In this document: one piece after another, positions 10,242 to 18,863 of the stretch
Numbering within the stretch: the stretch's first letter is position 1
Layout: each line of letters opens with the position of its first letter
Assembly: GCA_035716025.1 (NCBI GenBank)
Contig: DASTKH010000059.1
Location: 1 to 64,000, forward strand
Origin: JADGHE01 sp035716025
Lineage (GTDB): Bacteria > Pseudomonadota > Alphaproteobacteria > Rhizobiales > Xanthobacteraceae
DNA length: 64,000 bases
Reading direction: 5' to 3'
Notes under the pieces: model-generated
Database searches by the model: none
The model's input: only the letters and a program-made list of their open reading frames with translations
What the model was told of the DNA's origin: nothing
Position numbers and translations under genes: made by a program

Positions 10242-11342
10242 ATGCCTCGCAACGGTGCGCCGGTTCGGGACGGCGCGCGACGAAGAACGCCGGGGAGTTT
10301 CTTGCAGAGCCTTCTGACTTTTCCAGCCTCGGCGCTCGCCTGGCTCGGCCGGCACGGGACCCGGGCGGTCGCGGTCTCGATCTTTCTCGGCCTGGCGCTG
10401 CCGCCGCTTGCCGCAACTTTCAAGCCGTTCGTGCCTGAGGCGATCTTCGTGCTGCTGGTGCTCGCCTTTCTGCGCGTCGAGCCGCGCGCGCTCGCCGCCT
10501 ATTTCACCCGGCCGGGGCTCATCCTCGCGGCGACGGCCTGGACGATGCTCGCAACACCGGCCGCTCTCGGCGCGCTGTTTCTCATGGTCGGCGTCGATCG
10601 GACCCTTCCGGGGCTGCATATTGCGCTGGTGCTGCAGGCGTCGGCAGCGCCGATCATGTCGGCGCCCGCCTTTGCGGCACTGATGGGGCTCGATGCCGCG
10701 CTCTCGCTTGCAACGCTGATGCTGTGCATTCTGGCGACGCCGCTCACCGCGCCGCTTTTCGTGCATGTCTTTGCCGGCGGGGCGCTCACGGTGTCCCCGT
10801 TCGCGCTTGGAATGAAGCTGTTCGCGTTGCTCGGCGGCTCGGCCGCGCTCGCCTGGGTCGTCCGCCGTGCTTTGGGCCACCGCTGGGTCGAACGCCAGCG
10901 TGAGCGCATCGACGGGCTGAGCGTCGTCACGCTCTTCGTCTTCGCGGTTGCGGTGATGGACGGGGTCGGCGCGCTCTTTCTTGCGCGGCCCGGGTTCGTG
11001 CTCGGCCTCGTCGCGCTCTGCTTCGTGATCGCCTTCGGGATGATGGCGGCGACTGCCTTGGTATTCCTGCGTGCCGGCCGCGCGCGCGCCTTCGCGCTCG
11101 GGCTTTCGGCCGCGAACCGCAATATGGGGCTGATGCTTGCGGCGATGGGCGGCGCCCTGCCGGCGCTCACCTGGCTCTACATGGGCCTCGCCCAGTTCCC
11201 CATCTACCTGATGCCGCAGCTCCTGCTGCCGCTCGCCCGCCGAATCGCCAACGCCGAGGGCGGCCGCGGAACCACCGAACCTACGGCGCCGACCGTCGAG
11301 GGGGGAAAGACCGCGCAGACCGCACAGCGCCCGGACGCTTAA
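10242..11342 (+). CDS. Bile acid:sodium symporter (BASS)-like membrane transporter
   Basis: Up to 366 residues with about nine to ten hydrophobic segments. The LGLSAANRNMGLMLAAMGG segment resembles the crossover-helix motif of sodium-dependent BASS transporters. Cargo is unknown. The start is uncertain: the ATG at 10242 gives a basic N-terminus with no good ribosome site, whereas a TTG at 10302 has GGGGAG four bases upstream and begins just before the first hydrophobic segment. The C-terminal 35 residues are polar (TTEPTAPTVEGG). It is transcribed divergently from the oxidoreductase gene. Confidence 0.75.
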   Translation: MPRNGAPVRDGARRRTPGSFLQSLLTFPASALAWLGRHGTRAVAVSIFLGLALPPLAATFKPFVPEAIFVLLVLAFLRVEPRALAAYFTRPGLILAATAWTMLATPAALGALFLMVGVDRTLPGLHIALVLQASAAPIMSAPAFAALMGLDAALSLATLMLCILATPLTAPLFVHVFAGGALTVSPFALGMKLFALLGGSAALAWVVRRALGHRWVERQRERIDGLSVVTLFVFAVAVMDGVGALFLARPGFVLGLVALCFVIAFGMMAATALVFLRAGRARAFALGLSAANRNMGLMLAAMGGALPALTWLYMGLAQFPIYLMPQLLLPLARRIANAEGGRGTTEPTAPTVEGGKTAQTAQRPDA

Positions 11343-11475
11343 GGCGATTCGCGACCCGTCGGGCTTTGTTCGCCCCGGTACCGCCACCGCATTCCTGCAG
11401 AAGGCCGACCATCGCGCCGGCCGCGTTGCCCCAGCGGCGGGGCCGTGTTACCCGCAGGCCGATCCGGAGACCGTC

Positions 11476-12162
11476 ATGGACCGCCCGCTTCTCATTGCGC
11501 CCTCGCTGCTTGCGGCCGACTTCGCGCGGCTCGGCGAGGAAGTCCGCGCGGTCGATGCCGCCGGAGCCGACTGGATTCACATCGACGTCATGGACGGCCA
11601 TTTCGTGCCCAACATCACGATTGGGCCGGACGTCGTGAAGGCGCTGCGGCCACACACGCGGAAGCCGTTCGACGTGCATCTCATGATCGCTCCCTGCGAC
11701 CCCTATCTGGAGGCCTTCGCGAAGGCCGGCGCCGACCTCATCACCGTTCATGTCGAATCCGGCCCGCATGTGCACCGCTCGCTGCAGGCGATTCGCGCCC
11801 TCGGCCGCAAGGCCGGCGTCACGCTGAACCCCGGCACGCCGGTCGAGACCCTCGAGAACGTGATCGACCTCGTCGATCTCGTCCTCGTCATGTCGGTCAA
11901 TCCCGGTTTCGGGGGGCAGGCCTTTATCCCGGGGGCGGTCGACAAGGTGCGGCGCCTGCGCGCGCTCGCGGGCGGTCGCCCGATCGACATCGAGGTGGAC
12001 GGCGGGGTGACCGCAGAGACCGCGCCCGCCGTCGCGAAGGCGGGCGCCAACGTGCTGGTCGCGGGCTCGGCGGTCTTCCGGGGCGGCGCCGCGGAGACCT
12101 ATCGTGCGAACATCACGGCAATCCGCAATGCGGCGTCGCTTGCCCGCGGGGAAGCGGCATGA
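11476..12162 (+). CDS. rpe: Ribulose-phosphate 3-epimerase
   Basis: Interconverts ribulose-5-phosphate and xylulose-5-phosphate in the pentose phosphate pathway (and in the Calvin cycle where present). 228 residues, the usual length. TIM-barrel signatures include IAPSLLAADFARLG at the N-terminus, HIDVMDGHFVPNIT (catalytic Asp and metal-binding His), DVHLMI, VMSVNPGFGGQ and the phosphate-binding EVDGGV. The stop overlaps the purB start (ATGA), an arrangement implying translational coupling. Confidence 0.97.
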   Translation: MDRPLLIAPSLLAADFARLGEEVRAVDAAGADWIHIDVMDGHFVPNITIGPDVVKALRPHTRKPFDVHLMIAPCDPYLEAFAKAGADLITVHVESGPHVHRSLQAIRALGRKAGVTLNPGTPVETLENVIDLVDLVLVMSVNPGFGGQAFIPGAVDKVRRLRALAGGRPIDIEVDGGVTAETAPAVAKAGANVLVAGSAVFRGGAAETYRANITAIRNAASLARGEAA

Positions 12163-13487
12163 CCATACCGCGCTACACCCGGCCCGAGATGGCGGCGATC
12201 TGGTCGCCGGAAACGCGCTATCGCATCTGGTTCGAGATCGAGGCCCACGCGGCGGACGCGATGGCGGCGCTCGGTCTCATTCCGCAGGAGGCGGCCAAGG
12301 CCATCTGGGAAAAGGGCCGCAACGCGGCCTTCGACACCGCGCGCATCGAGGCGATCGAGCGCGAGGTCAAGCACGATGTCATCGCCTTCCTCACGCATCT
12401 CGCAGAGATTGTCGGACCGGAGGCGCGCTTCGTGCACCAGGGCATGACCTCCTCGGACGTGCTCGACACCTGCTTTGCCGTGCAGCTCGTGCGCGCGTCC
12501 GACATTCTGATTGCCGATATCGACGCCCTGCTCGCGGCCCTCAAGCGCCGCGCCTACGAGCACAAGCTCACCCCGACCGTGGGCCGCTCCCACGGAATCC
12601 ACGCCGAACCCACGACCTTCGGTCTCAAGCTCGCGGTGGCCTATGCGGAGTTCTCCCGCGCACGGGAGCGGCTCACGCGCGCGCGCGCGGAGGTCGCAAC
12701 CTGCGCGATTTCCGGCGCGGTCGGCACCTTCGCGCAGGTCGATCCGCGCATCGAGGCGCATGTCGCGGAGAAGCTCGGACTGAGGCCGGAGCCGGTCTCG
12801 ACGCAGGTCATCCCGCGCGACCGGCACGCGATGTATTTCGCGACCCTCGGGGTCGTCGCCTCGTCCATCGAGCGCCTTGCGGTCGAAATCCGTCATCTGC
12901 AGCGCACCGAAGTGCTGGAGGCCGAAGAGTTTTTTTCCGAGGGGCAGAAGGGCTCCTCAGCCATGCCCCACAAGCGCAATCCCGTGCTGTCAGAGAACCT
13001 TACGGGTCTCGCCCGCATGGTCCGCGCCTATGTGACGCCCGCGCTCGAAAATGTCGCGCTCTGGCACGAGCGCGACATTTCCCATTCATCCGTCGAGCGC
13101 ATGATCGGTCCAGATGCGACCGTAACCCTCGATTTCGCGCTCGCGCGGCTCACCGGTCTCATCGACAAGCTGGTCGTCTACCCGGAAAATATGCGCCGCA
13201 ACCTCGAAAGGCTGGGCGGGCTCGTGCACTCGCAGCGCGTCCTGCTCGCGTTGACGCAGAAGGGCGTCTCGCGCGAAGAGGCCTACGCGCTCGTGCAGCG
13301 CAACGCCATGCGGGCATGGCGGGGCGACGGCGACTTCCTCGCGCTGCTCAAGGCCGATCCCGACGTGCGGTCAAGGCTCTCGGAGGCCGAACTGACCAGG
13401 CTGTTCGACCTCGCCTATCATCTCAAACACGTCGACACGATCTTCTCGCGCGTGTTCGGCGCAAGCGGAGGGGGCCTCCCCGGTTGA
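12159..13487 (+). CDS. purB: Adenylosuccinate lyase
   Basis: Acts twice in purine synthesis, cleaving SAICAR to AICAR and adenylosuccinate to AMP. About 442 residues, normal for the bacterial type. The fumarase/aspartase superfamily loop SSAMPHKRNP is present, with HQGMTSSDVLDT and the catalytic-histidine segment GRSHGIHAEPTTFG. The ATG at 12159 overlaps the rpe stop and begins the conserved MTIPRYTRPEMAAIW. It lies apart from the other pur genes, which form a separate leftward cluster about 6 kb away. Confidence 0.97.
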   Translation: MTIPRYTRPEMAAIWSPETRYRIWFEIEAHAADAMAALGLIPQEAAKAIWEKGRNAAFDTARIEAIEREVKHDVIAFLTHLAEIVGPEARFVHQGMTSSDVLDTCFAVQLVRASDILIADIDALLAALKRRAYEHKLTPTVGRSHGIHAEPTTFGLKLAVAYAEFSRARERLTRARAEVATCAISGAVGTFAQVDPRIEAHVAEKLGLRPEPVSTQVIPRDRHAMYFATLGVVASSIERLAVEIRHLQRTEVLEAEEFFSEGQKGSSAMPHKRNPVLSENLTGLARMVRAYVTPALENVALWHERDISHSSVERMIGPDATVTLDFALARLTGLIDKLVVYPENMRRNLERLGGLVHSQRVLLALTQKGVSREEAYALVQRNAMRAWRGDGDFLALLKADPDVRSRLSEAELTRLFDLAYHLKHVDTIFSRVFGASGGGLPG

Positions 13488-13590
13488 GCCGGGGTGCTGC
13501 ACCGAGTCCGAGCTGCGGCAAGCCGATTGCCTAACCTGTCCCGCGCACGGCAGTACGGAAGTGGCGCGCTGCAGACGCGAGACCCGGTTG

Positions 13591-13640
13591 CCCTCACCCG
13601 GCGCGCTGTCGCGCGCCGACCTCTCCCCGGGGACAGGTCG
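13591..13640. repeat. Palindromic intergenic repeat between purB and the SH3 gene
   Basis: Starts CCCTCACCCGG like the left-edge copies, has a GCGCGC-TGTC-GCGCGC stem (13601-13616), and then an imperfect palindrome at 13618-13639 with one mismatch. A degenerate relative follows near 13680-13720. It lies between convergent genes, where such elements often accumulate. Confidence 0.55.
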
Positions 13641-13715
13641 AGCGCTTGGCGCGGACCGCCTTTTCCCTCTTCCCTGGCCTACTCCCTTGCCCCGCAAGCG
13701 GGAGAAGGTCGCCGA

Positions 13716-14387
13716 TCAGCGACCCTCGCCGCTTCGCATTCCGCCGCCCCCGCCGCCTCCGCCGCGCATGGCGGCGCCGCCGCCGCGCGCCGAACCCATT
13801 CCTCCGACATTGCCACGGATCGCCGGGGCGCCGCCAAGACGCGCGGTCCCACCGCCCGAAAAGGCCGGACGGCTGATCATCCCCCGGCTCGGGGCCGGGC
13901 GACTCGGCACGGCGAAGCGCGAGCGATCTACGGGCGGGCTCACGACTCGGCCGCGCCAGTCGCCGCGCCGGCCGACCCAATGCCGCCGGTCCCCGCGCCG
14001 CCAGTGGTAATGCCGGTGACGGAATGCCGGGGCCACGAAGCCAACCCCGAAGCTCGGGCCGTAATAATAGAAGTCGTCGTAGTAGGGGTAGTCGTCATAG
14101 ACGACCGCAGGCGGGGGAGCCGCGTAACCCACCGCTCCGCCGAACTGCAGGTAGCGCGCGCTGGCCCAACCCGAGCCGCCGGAGGAGGCCACGCGGCACC
14201 AGCTGCGGGTGCAGGGACCGGCATCCACGGTTTCGCCGGCTTGTAGCACGCCGACGACGGGATATTGCGTTCCGGGGCCGCTCCGCACGTTCAAGCTGGT
14301 CTCCGAAACGGCGGGGCGCGCGAGCGCGGTGCCCGCCGTGAGACCCAGAACCGCCGCCGCAAGGGCAAGGCGCTTTGCGAACAACAT
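13716..14387 (-). CDS. Secreted SH3-domain protein, Gly/Arg-rich tail
   Basis: 223 residues. A signal peptide spans about 1-24, ending TAGTALA. A bacterial SH3 domain follows (about 26-80; SLNVRSGPGTQYPVVGVL, then a Cys pair and GWASARYLQF). The middle is Tyr/Asp-rich (YDDYPYYDDFYYYG), then His/Arg/Trp-rich, and the last 70 residues are Gly/Ser/Arg low complexity. SH3 domains of this kind often bind cell-wall peptides, so a periplasmic or outer-surface role is plausible but unproven. The frame ends within palindromic repeat sequence, so the tail may be a repeat-derived extension. It is divergent from murI. Confidence 0.75.
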   Translation of the reverse strand: MLFAKRLALAAAVLGLTAGTALARPAVSETSLNVRSGPGTQYPVVGVLQAGETVDAGPCTRSWCRVASSGGSGWASARYLQFGGAVGYAAPPPAVVYDDYPYYDDFYYYGPSFGVGFVAPAFRHRHYHWRRGDRRHWVGRRGDWRGRVVSPPVDRSRFAVPSRPAPSRGMISRPAFSGGGTARLGGAPAIRGNVGGMGSARGGGAAMRGGGGGGGGMRSGEGR

Positions 14388-14639
14388 GGACTTGCTCCAA
14401 CTGGAAAATGCCGCCCCGTCTGCAAGATAAACCCCGCTTGGCGGCTCTCGTTCCGGTCGGGCGGAACGGTCTGCGCCTCCGGCGACCGATGCTTAACCGA
14501 TTCCGGGCAAAATGCCGCAGATTCGCCGCGGACGGATTTCATGCACAGCGAAATGCCGCAAGACAGGGTTCCGGCCGGACTGCCCTACACCCTGTCCCCT
14601 CCGATGCAGCCCGCCACATGTGACGCCGAGCGCGCCGCC

Positions 14640-15476
14640 ATGCCTCTTCACGGTCCCACCGTCGCGCCGCGCCGTCTCGTCGCACCGAAGATCCTCGTTT
14701 TCGACTCGGGGCTCGGCGGGCTGACCGTGTTTCGCGCGCTCGCGCAGGCGCGTCCCGACGCCTCCTTCGTCTATGTTGCCGACGACGCCCTGTTTCCGTA
14801 CGGCCGCGTCCCCGAAGATGCGCTCGTCTTACGCGTCGTGGCGCTGATGGGCGATCTTATCGCGACGCAGGCGCCCGATCTCGTCGTCATCGCCTGCAAC
14901 ACGGCGTCCACGCTCGTCCTGCCGGAGCTGCGGCGCCATTTCGCAGTGCCCTTTGTCGGCACCGTCCCCGCGATCAAGCCGGCCTGCGCGGCCTCCCGCA
15001 GCAAGATCGTCGCCGTGCTGGGCACGGAAGCGACCGTGCGGCGGGAATACACGCAGGCGCTGATCCGCCAATACGGTCAGGGCTGCCTGGTGCTGCCGAT
15101 CGGCTCTACGTGCCTTGCGGCCTATGCGGAAAGCGAGCTTGCAGGCGAGCCGGTTGCCGATGCGCGGCTCGCCGCAGAGATCGCGCCCTGCTTCATCACG
15201 CGCGAGAGCGCCCGCACGGACACGGTGGTGCTGGCCTGCACGCATTACCCGCTTCTGTCGCCGCGCCTGGCGCGGCTTGCGCCATGGCCGGTGCAGTGGA
15301 TCGACCCCGCGCCCGCCATCGCGCGCCGGGTGGTCGACCTCGTCGGCCCGCCGCAAAGCGCGCCGGCCGCCCTTTGCGCGCACGCGCTCTTCACCTCAGG
15401 CAAGCGGCCTTCCGGCGCGCTTGCTTCGGCCCTGGCCCGCTTCGGCATCGGCGAGGCCGCGCCGGCGCCGGTCTGA
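14640..15476 (+). CDS. murI: Glutamate racemase
   Basis: Makes D-glutamate for peptidoglycan. About 278 residues from this start. The family N-terminus ILVFDSGLGGLTVF carries Asp22; the two catalytic cysteines are Cys86 in IACNTAS and Cys200 in ACTHYPLL. The start is uncertain: in-frame ATGs at 14541 and 14604 are also open, but homology begins about 17 residues after the ATG chosen. Monocistronic, followed by the rpsD promoter. Confidence 0.92.
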   Translation: MPLHGPTVAPRRLVAPKILVFDSGLGGLTVFRALAQARPDASFVYVADDALFPYGRVPEDALVLRVVALMGDLIATQAPDLVVIACNTASTLVLPELRRHFAVPFVGTVPAIKPACAASRSKIVAVLGTEATVRREYTQALIRQYGQGCLVLPIGSTCLAAYAESELAGEPVADARLAAEIAPCFITRESARTDTVVLACTHYPLLSPRLARLAPWPVQWIDPAPAIARRVVDLVGPPQSAPAALCAHALFTSGKRPSGALASALARFGIGEAAPAPV

Positions 15477-15517
15477 CGTGCCGGCCGCCTTGCCCGACCT
15501 TGCTGTCCCGACCTTGA

Positions 15518-15546
15518 TTGACAGGCCGCGCGCCGCCCCCTAGAAA
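15518..15546 (+). promoter_or_regulatory. Strong sigma-70-type promoter for rpsD
   Basis: TTGACA (15518-15523), a 17-base spacer, then TAGAAA (15541-15546). The -35 is a perfect consensus and the spacing is ideal, about 150 bases upstream of the rpsD start. A G+C-rich palindrome (CGGCCCCGGGGCCG, near 15637-15650) lies in the predicted leader. Confidence 0.7.
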
Positions 15547-15699
15547 CGCGGCCGTCATGCGCGCCTGGCAAGGCGCGCGCGGCGTTTCGCGACCCGCGGT
15601 CGGAGCCGGCGCTTCGGCTTCGACCTGTCGGTTCCGGCCCCGGGGCCGGAGCAAAGGAGGGCGCGCTTCCGATAGAACCCGAACCTTTCAAGGAACGCG

Positions 15700-16317
15700 A
15701 TGACCAAGCGCACCGAGGCGAAGTACAAGCTTGACCGCCGCATGGGCGAAAACATCTGGGGCCGCCCGAAGAGCCCCGTGAACCGCCGCGAATACGGGCC
15801 CGGCCAGCACGGCCAGCGCCGCAAGGGCAAGCTCTCCGACTACGGCGTGCAATTGCGCGCCAAACAGAAGCTGCGCGGCTATTACGGCAACATTTCCGAG
15901 AAGCAATTCCGCCGCCTGTACGAGGAGGCAATCCGGCGCCGCGGCGATTCCGGCGCCAACCTCATCGGGCTTCTCGAATCCCGGCTCGACGCCCTTGTCT
16001 ACCGCGCGAAATTCGTTGCCACGGTGTTCGCGGCGCGGCAATTCGTCAGCCACGGCCACGTCAAGGTCAACGGCCGGCGGGTGACGATCCCGAGCTACCG
16101 GCTCAAGGTTGGCGACGTGGTCGAAGTGAAGGAATCCTCGAAGCAGCTTGCGATGGTGCTCGAAGCGACCCAACTCGCCGAGCGCGACGTGCCCGATTAC
16201 ATCGAAGTCGATCACACCAAGATGACCGCCAAGCTCACCCGCACTCCCGAGCTTAGCGAGGTGCCCTATCCGGTGATGATGGAGCCGCACCTCGTGGTCG
16301 AGTTCTATTCGCGCTGA
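15700..16317 (+). CDS. rpsD: 30S ribosomal protein S4
   Basis: Primary 16S rRNA-binding protein of the small subunit that nucleates 30S assembly. 205 residues, full length. The N-terminal YKLDRRMGENIWG and GPGQHGQRRKGK segments and the S4 RNA-binding domain (SRLDALVYRAKFVATVFAARQ, then GHVKVNGRRVTIPSY) are all visible. AAGGAAC lies before the ATG. It stands alone, not in a large ribosomal operon, as is usual in alphaproteobacteria. Confidence 0.98.
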   Translation: MTKRTEAKYKLDRRMGENIWGRPKSPVNRREYGPGQHGQRRKGKLSDYGVQLRAKQKLRGYYGNISEKQFRRLYEEAIRRRGDSGANLIGLLESRLDALVYRAKFVATVFAARQFVSHGHVKVNGRRVTIPSYRLKVGDVVEVKESSKQLAMVLEATQLAERDVPDYIEVDHTKMTAKLTRTPELSEVPYPVMMEPHLVVEFYSR

Positions 16318-16395
16318 GCCCCTGCTGTCTGCCGATCCGGGCTGCCCCTTGAGCCGCGCCTGTCCGCCTCCTCTCTCCGGGCCGGCGCCGAAGGG

Positions 16396-16545
16396 GTGAC
16401 GCCTCACCCCCGGCCTTTCGTCGCTTGCGGGGAAAGGGAGAAGAGCGTCGCGGCCGGTGCGCCTCGGGCCGCGCGCAGTCCCCGCCTCGCGGCGCTTTCC
16501 TTCGCCGCACAGCCCCTCACCTCTCCCCCGCACGGAGAGGCAGAC
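16396..16545. repeat. Degenerate palindromic repeats downstream of rpsD
   Basis: Two truncated relatives of the left-edge repeats (GCCTCACCCCCGGC near 16401 and CCCCTCACCTCTCCCCCGC near 16513, the latter with an adjacent GGAGAGG arm) lie in the convergent gap between rpsD and the leftward gene at 16564. No coding sequence is apparent. Confidence 0.45.
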
Positions 16546-16563
16546 GATCCCGATCTACGGCAT

Positions 16564-17484
16564 CTACGGCACGCCCGGGCGGCGGACGAAGCCGGGCGGC
16601 AGCGCCGCCTCGGCTTTGCCCTGGAAGATGCAACTCAGCTTGGGCGCTTTCGGCGTCTGCTCCTCAACGCCGGCGAGAAGCGCCGGCGTGGTCGGGACGC
16701 AGGTCGCGCAGGCCGCCTTCATGGTTGCGAGCGGCGGCTCGCCCTTGATGGCCTCGACGGCCGCGATCGCGCGGTCGAGCGCGGCCTTCTCCCCCGTCGC
16801 CACCACAACGACGGTGCCTTCCGAGCCCGACACCCCGCCGCCGCCGACATGCACGGCCTCGAGCCCGAAGAGGATGTGCAAGGCGGTGATTTCCGTTACC
16901 ACTTTCGCATTCACGAGCGGCATCATGCCGATCTGGAAGCCCGTCTGGTAATAGAGGTTGTCGTGCCCGAGCGCGCGCGAGGCGCGCGGCACGGAGGGGA
17001 CGAGCTTTTCGAGTCCGACCGGCACGATGAGCTTGACGCCGCGGCCGGAAATGAAACCGTAGGCGAAGCCGATCGTGCCGCAGCCCGGATGCGCGCAGAA
17101 AACGCCGGCATGGCCGTCTGGATCGACGGCATTCGCGCCCTTGATGACGACGGCATGCGGCCCGCCGGCCTCCAGCACTTCGCCCATGGTGGGCTTCGGC
17201 GGAATGCGCTTGCCGCGGTCGAGCACCAGCATCGGTCCTTTCTCGGAGGGCTCGGTCTGGCACATCACCCCGTTGAAGATCTGCCCCGACAGGAAGGTGC
17301 CGCGCGGCCGCGGCAGCGCGCCGCCCAGGATTTCCTCGGCGACATAGACGTTGGTCGAGCCATGCGCGATGACGATGAGGTCGTCGGCCAGCGCCGTGCG
17401 CACCTCCTCCATCGCCGCGACGGCGCGGCCGATCAGGCGCTTGGATTCGGCTGGGGTGAAGGCGAAGGCTGCGCGCAGCGGCAT
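16564..17484 (-). CDS. Conserved-looking protein of unknown function (306 residues)
   Basis: Not recognised. It has well-formed Gly-rich secondary-structure-like segments and a cysteine-bearing core (GHAGVFCAHPGCGTIGFAYG, then ACATCVPTTP near residue 260 and SCIF near 285), but no signal peptide or membrane span. Phrases such as LIVIAHGSTNVYVAEE and AVVIKGANAVDPDG read like a Rossmann-type or sugar-isomerase-like fold; this is only an impression. GGAG lies 7 bases before the ATG, and composition is coding-like. It sits 162 bases beyond grxD on the same strand and may be the last gene of the purine/iron-sulfur transcription unit. Confidence 0.75.
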   Translation of the reverse strand: MPLRAAFAFTPAESKRLIGRAVAAMEEVRTALADDLIVIAHGSTNVYVAEEILGGALPRPRGTFLSGQIFNGVMCQTEPSEKGPMLVLDRGKRIPPKPTMGEVLEAGGPHAVVIKGANAVDPDGHAGVFCAHPGCGTIGFAYGFISGRGVKLIVPVGLEKLVPSVPRASRALGHDNLYYQTGFQIGMMPLVNAKVVTEITALHILFGLEAVHVGGGGVSGSEGTVVVVATGEKAALDRAIAAVEAIKGEPPLATMKAACATCVPTTPALLAGVEEQTPKAPKLSCIFQGKAEAALPPGFVRRPGVP

Positions 17485-17646
17485 CGAACAACTCCGCCGC
17501 CCGGCCGGATCACGGCGGGGCGTTCAGAAAACGCCTCCCGGCACGGGAGGCGGACAGCAGGCAGACAAGACCGTTCGGCGCCCTGCTTTGCAGAGCGTCT
17601 TCGGCATTTCAAGGGGAAGCGGAGATGGCCGCGGAAGCTCCGGGCG

Positions 17647-17985
17647 TCACGCCGTCGCGCGATTGTTGACGGGGATGCCCTTCTCCTTAAGAAGAGCCTG
17701 CAGCTCACCGGCCTGATACATCTCGCGCACGATATCGCACCCGCCGATGAACTCGCCCTTGATGTAGACCTGCGGAATCGTCGGCCAGTTGGAATATTGC
17801 TTGATGCCCTGCCGCAGCTCGTCGGATTCCAGCACGTTGATGCCCTTCCACGGCACGCCGAGCAGATCGAGGATCTGCGCCACCTGGCCGGAGAAACCGC
17901 ACATCGGAAACTGCGGCGTCCCCTTCATGAACACCACCACGTCGCCCGACTTCACTTCATTGTCGATGAACTGCTCGATGGACAT
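17647..17985 (-). CDS. grxD: Monothiol glutaredoxin (Grx4/GrxD type)
   Basis: Carries and transfers [2Fe-2S] clusters with glutathione in the cytosol. 112 residues, the standard single-domain length. The monothiol active site CGFS is at residues 29-32 (FPMCGFSGQ), with the glutathione-binding WPTIPQVYIKGEFIGGCDI segment following. AGGAACGAG precedes the ATG. A BolA gene lies two genes upstream in the same direction; Grx4 and BolA proteins form known iron-sulfur complexes, so the neighbourhood supports the assignment. Confidence 0.96.
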   Translation of the reverse strand: MSIEQFIDNEVKSGDVVVFMKGTPQFPMCGFSGQVAQILDLLGVPWKGINVLESDELRQGIKQYSNWPTIPQVYIKGEFIGGCDIVREMYQAGELQALLKEKGIPVNNRATA

Positions 17986-18080
17986 CGATCTCGTTCCTGT
18001 TGTGCCCGGTCACGGCCGGGCCCCTGGTCAGCCGATAGATATATAGCCCAAACCGCCGAACCAACCCACCCGGGCCGAGC

Positions 18081-18491
18081 CTATTTCGGCAAAGGCGCGT
18101 AGAAGGTGCCGTCGACCTCGAAAATATCGTCCTGCGCGAGGCGGTCGATCTCCATGACGGTGCGCGGCGGAAAGGGCCCATCGCCCCACAGTTCCTTCGT
18201 GACCGCCTCGACGATGCCGCGGTAGCGGAAGAGGTCGGTCATGTAACACACAAGCCGCACGCAGTCGTGGAGCGTCGCGCCCTCCGATTCGGCGATGAGC
18301 TTCATGTTCAGATAGGCCTGCCGGATGCGTCCCTCCGCGCCCTCGACCAGCGTGTTGGTCCTGGGATCCACCCCGCGCATGCCCGCCACGAACACGAAAT
18401 CCCCGGCCCGCGCACCGAGACTCCAGGCACCGGTCGGCTTCGGGCCGCCGGCGGGCGACAGGATCTTCACCCCGTGCTTGGATTGCGCCAT
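18081..18491 (-). CDS. RidA/YjgF/Rid-family protein
   Basis: About 136 residues, one Rid domain. Classical RidA hydrolyses reactive enamine/imine intermediates; this one reads as a diverged subfamily, with FVFVAGMRGVDPRTNTLVEG and LVCYMTDLFRYRGIVEAV in place of canonical motifs. Its C-terminal segment (PPRTVMEIDRLAQDDIFEVDGTFYAPL) preserves the Arg equivalent that binds the substrate carboxylate in RidA. The ATG has GGGAGGAAA upstream; the frame continues 64 residues further without family character. It sits between bolA and grxD. Confidence 0.88.
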   Translation of the reverse strand: MAQSKHGVKILSPAGGPKPTGAWSLGARAGDFVFVAGMRGVDPRTNTLVEGAEGRIRQAYLNMKLIAESEGATLHDCVRLVCYMTDLFRYRGIVEAVTKELWGDGPFPPRTVMEIDRLAQDDIFEVDGTFYAPLPK

Positions 18492-18555
18492 TTGCGTGTT
18501 TCCTCCCTCGTATTGATCCCTTGCAGCTGCGGGGGCCCGGGGCGGCCGCCGGCGC

Positions 18556-18795
18556 TCAGGTCCCTCCCGGAACGCCGGTCGTGAGCTGCAGCGCATGCAG
18601 CGCGCCGCCCATTTCCCCCCGGAGCGCCGCATAGACGATCTGATGCTGCTGGATGCGCGACTTGCCGCGGAACGACTCCGCAATCACGGTCGCCGCGTAA
18701 TGGTCGCCGTCGCCCGCAAGATCGCGGATCGTCACCTCGGCGTCGGGGATATGCGCCCGGATCAGGCGTTCGATGTCGGTGGCCTTCATCGGCAT
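18556..18795 (-). CDS. bolA: BolA/IbaG family iron-sulfur metabolism regulator
   Basis: 79 residues. The BolA fold is recognisable from IERLIRAHIPDAEVTIRDLAGDGDHYAATVIAESF, the segment containing HQIVYAALRGEMGGALHALQL, and a short tail ending in TTGVPGGT. BolA partners with monothiol glutaredoxins to handle [2Fe-2S] clusters, and grxD lies 0.6 kb downstream on the same strand. An internal ATG two codons later (18789) is an equally possible start. Upstream purL is 68 bases away. Confidence 0.9.
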   Translation of the reverse strand: MPMKATDIERLIRAHIPDAEVTIRDLAGDGDHYAATVIAESFRGKSRIQQHQIVYAALRGEMGGALHALQLTTGVPGGT

Positions 18796-18863
18796 GGCGA
18801 AACGTCTCCGAATGCGCCGGCAAGATGCGTCGCGGCGAAAAGCCGGTCAACAGCGCCCGGGCC

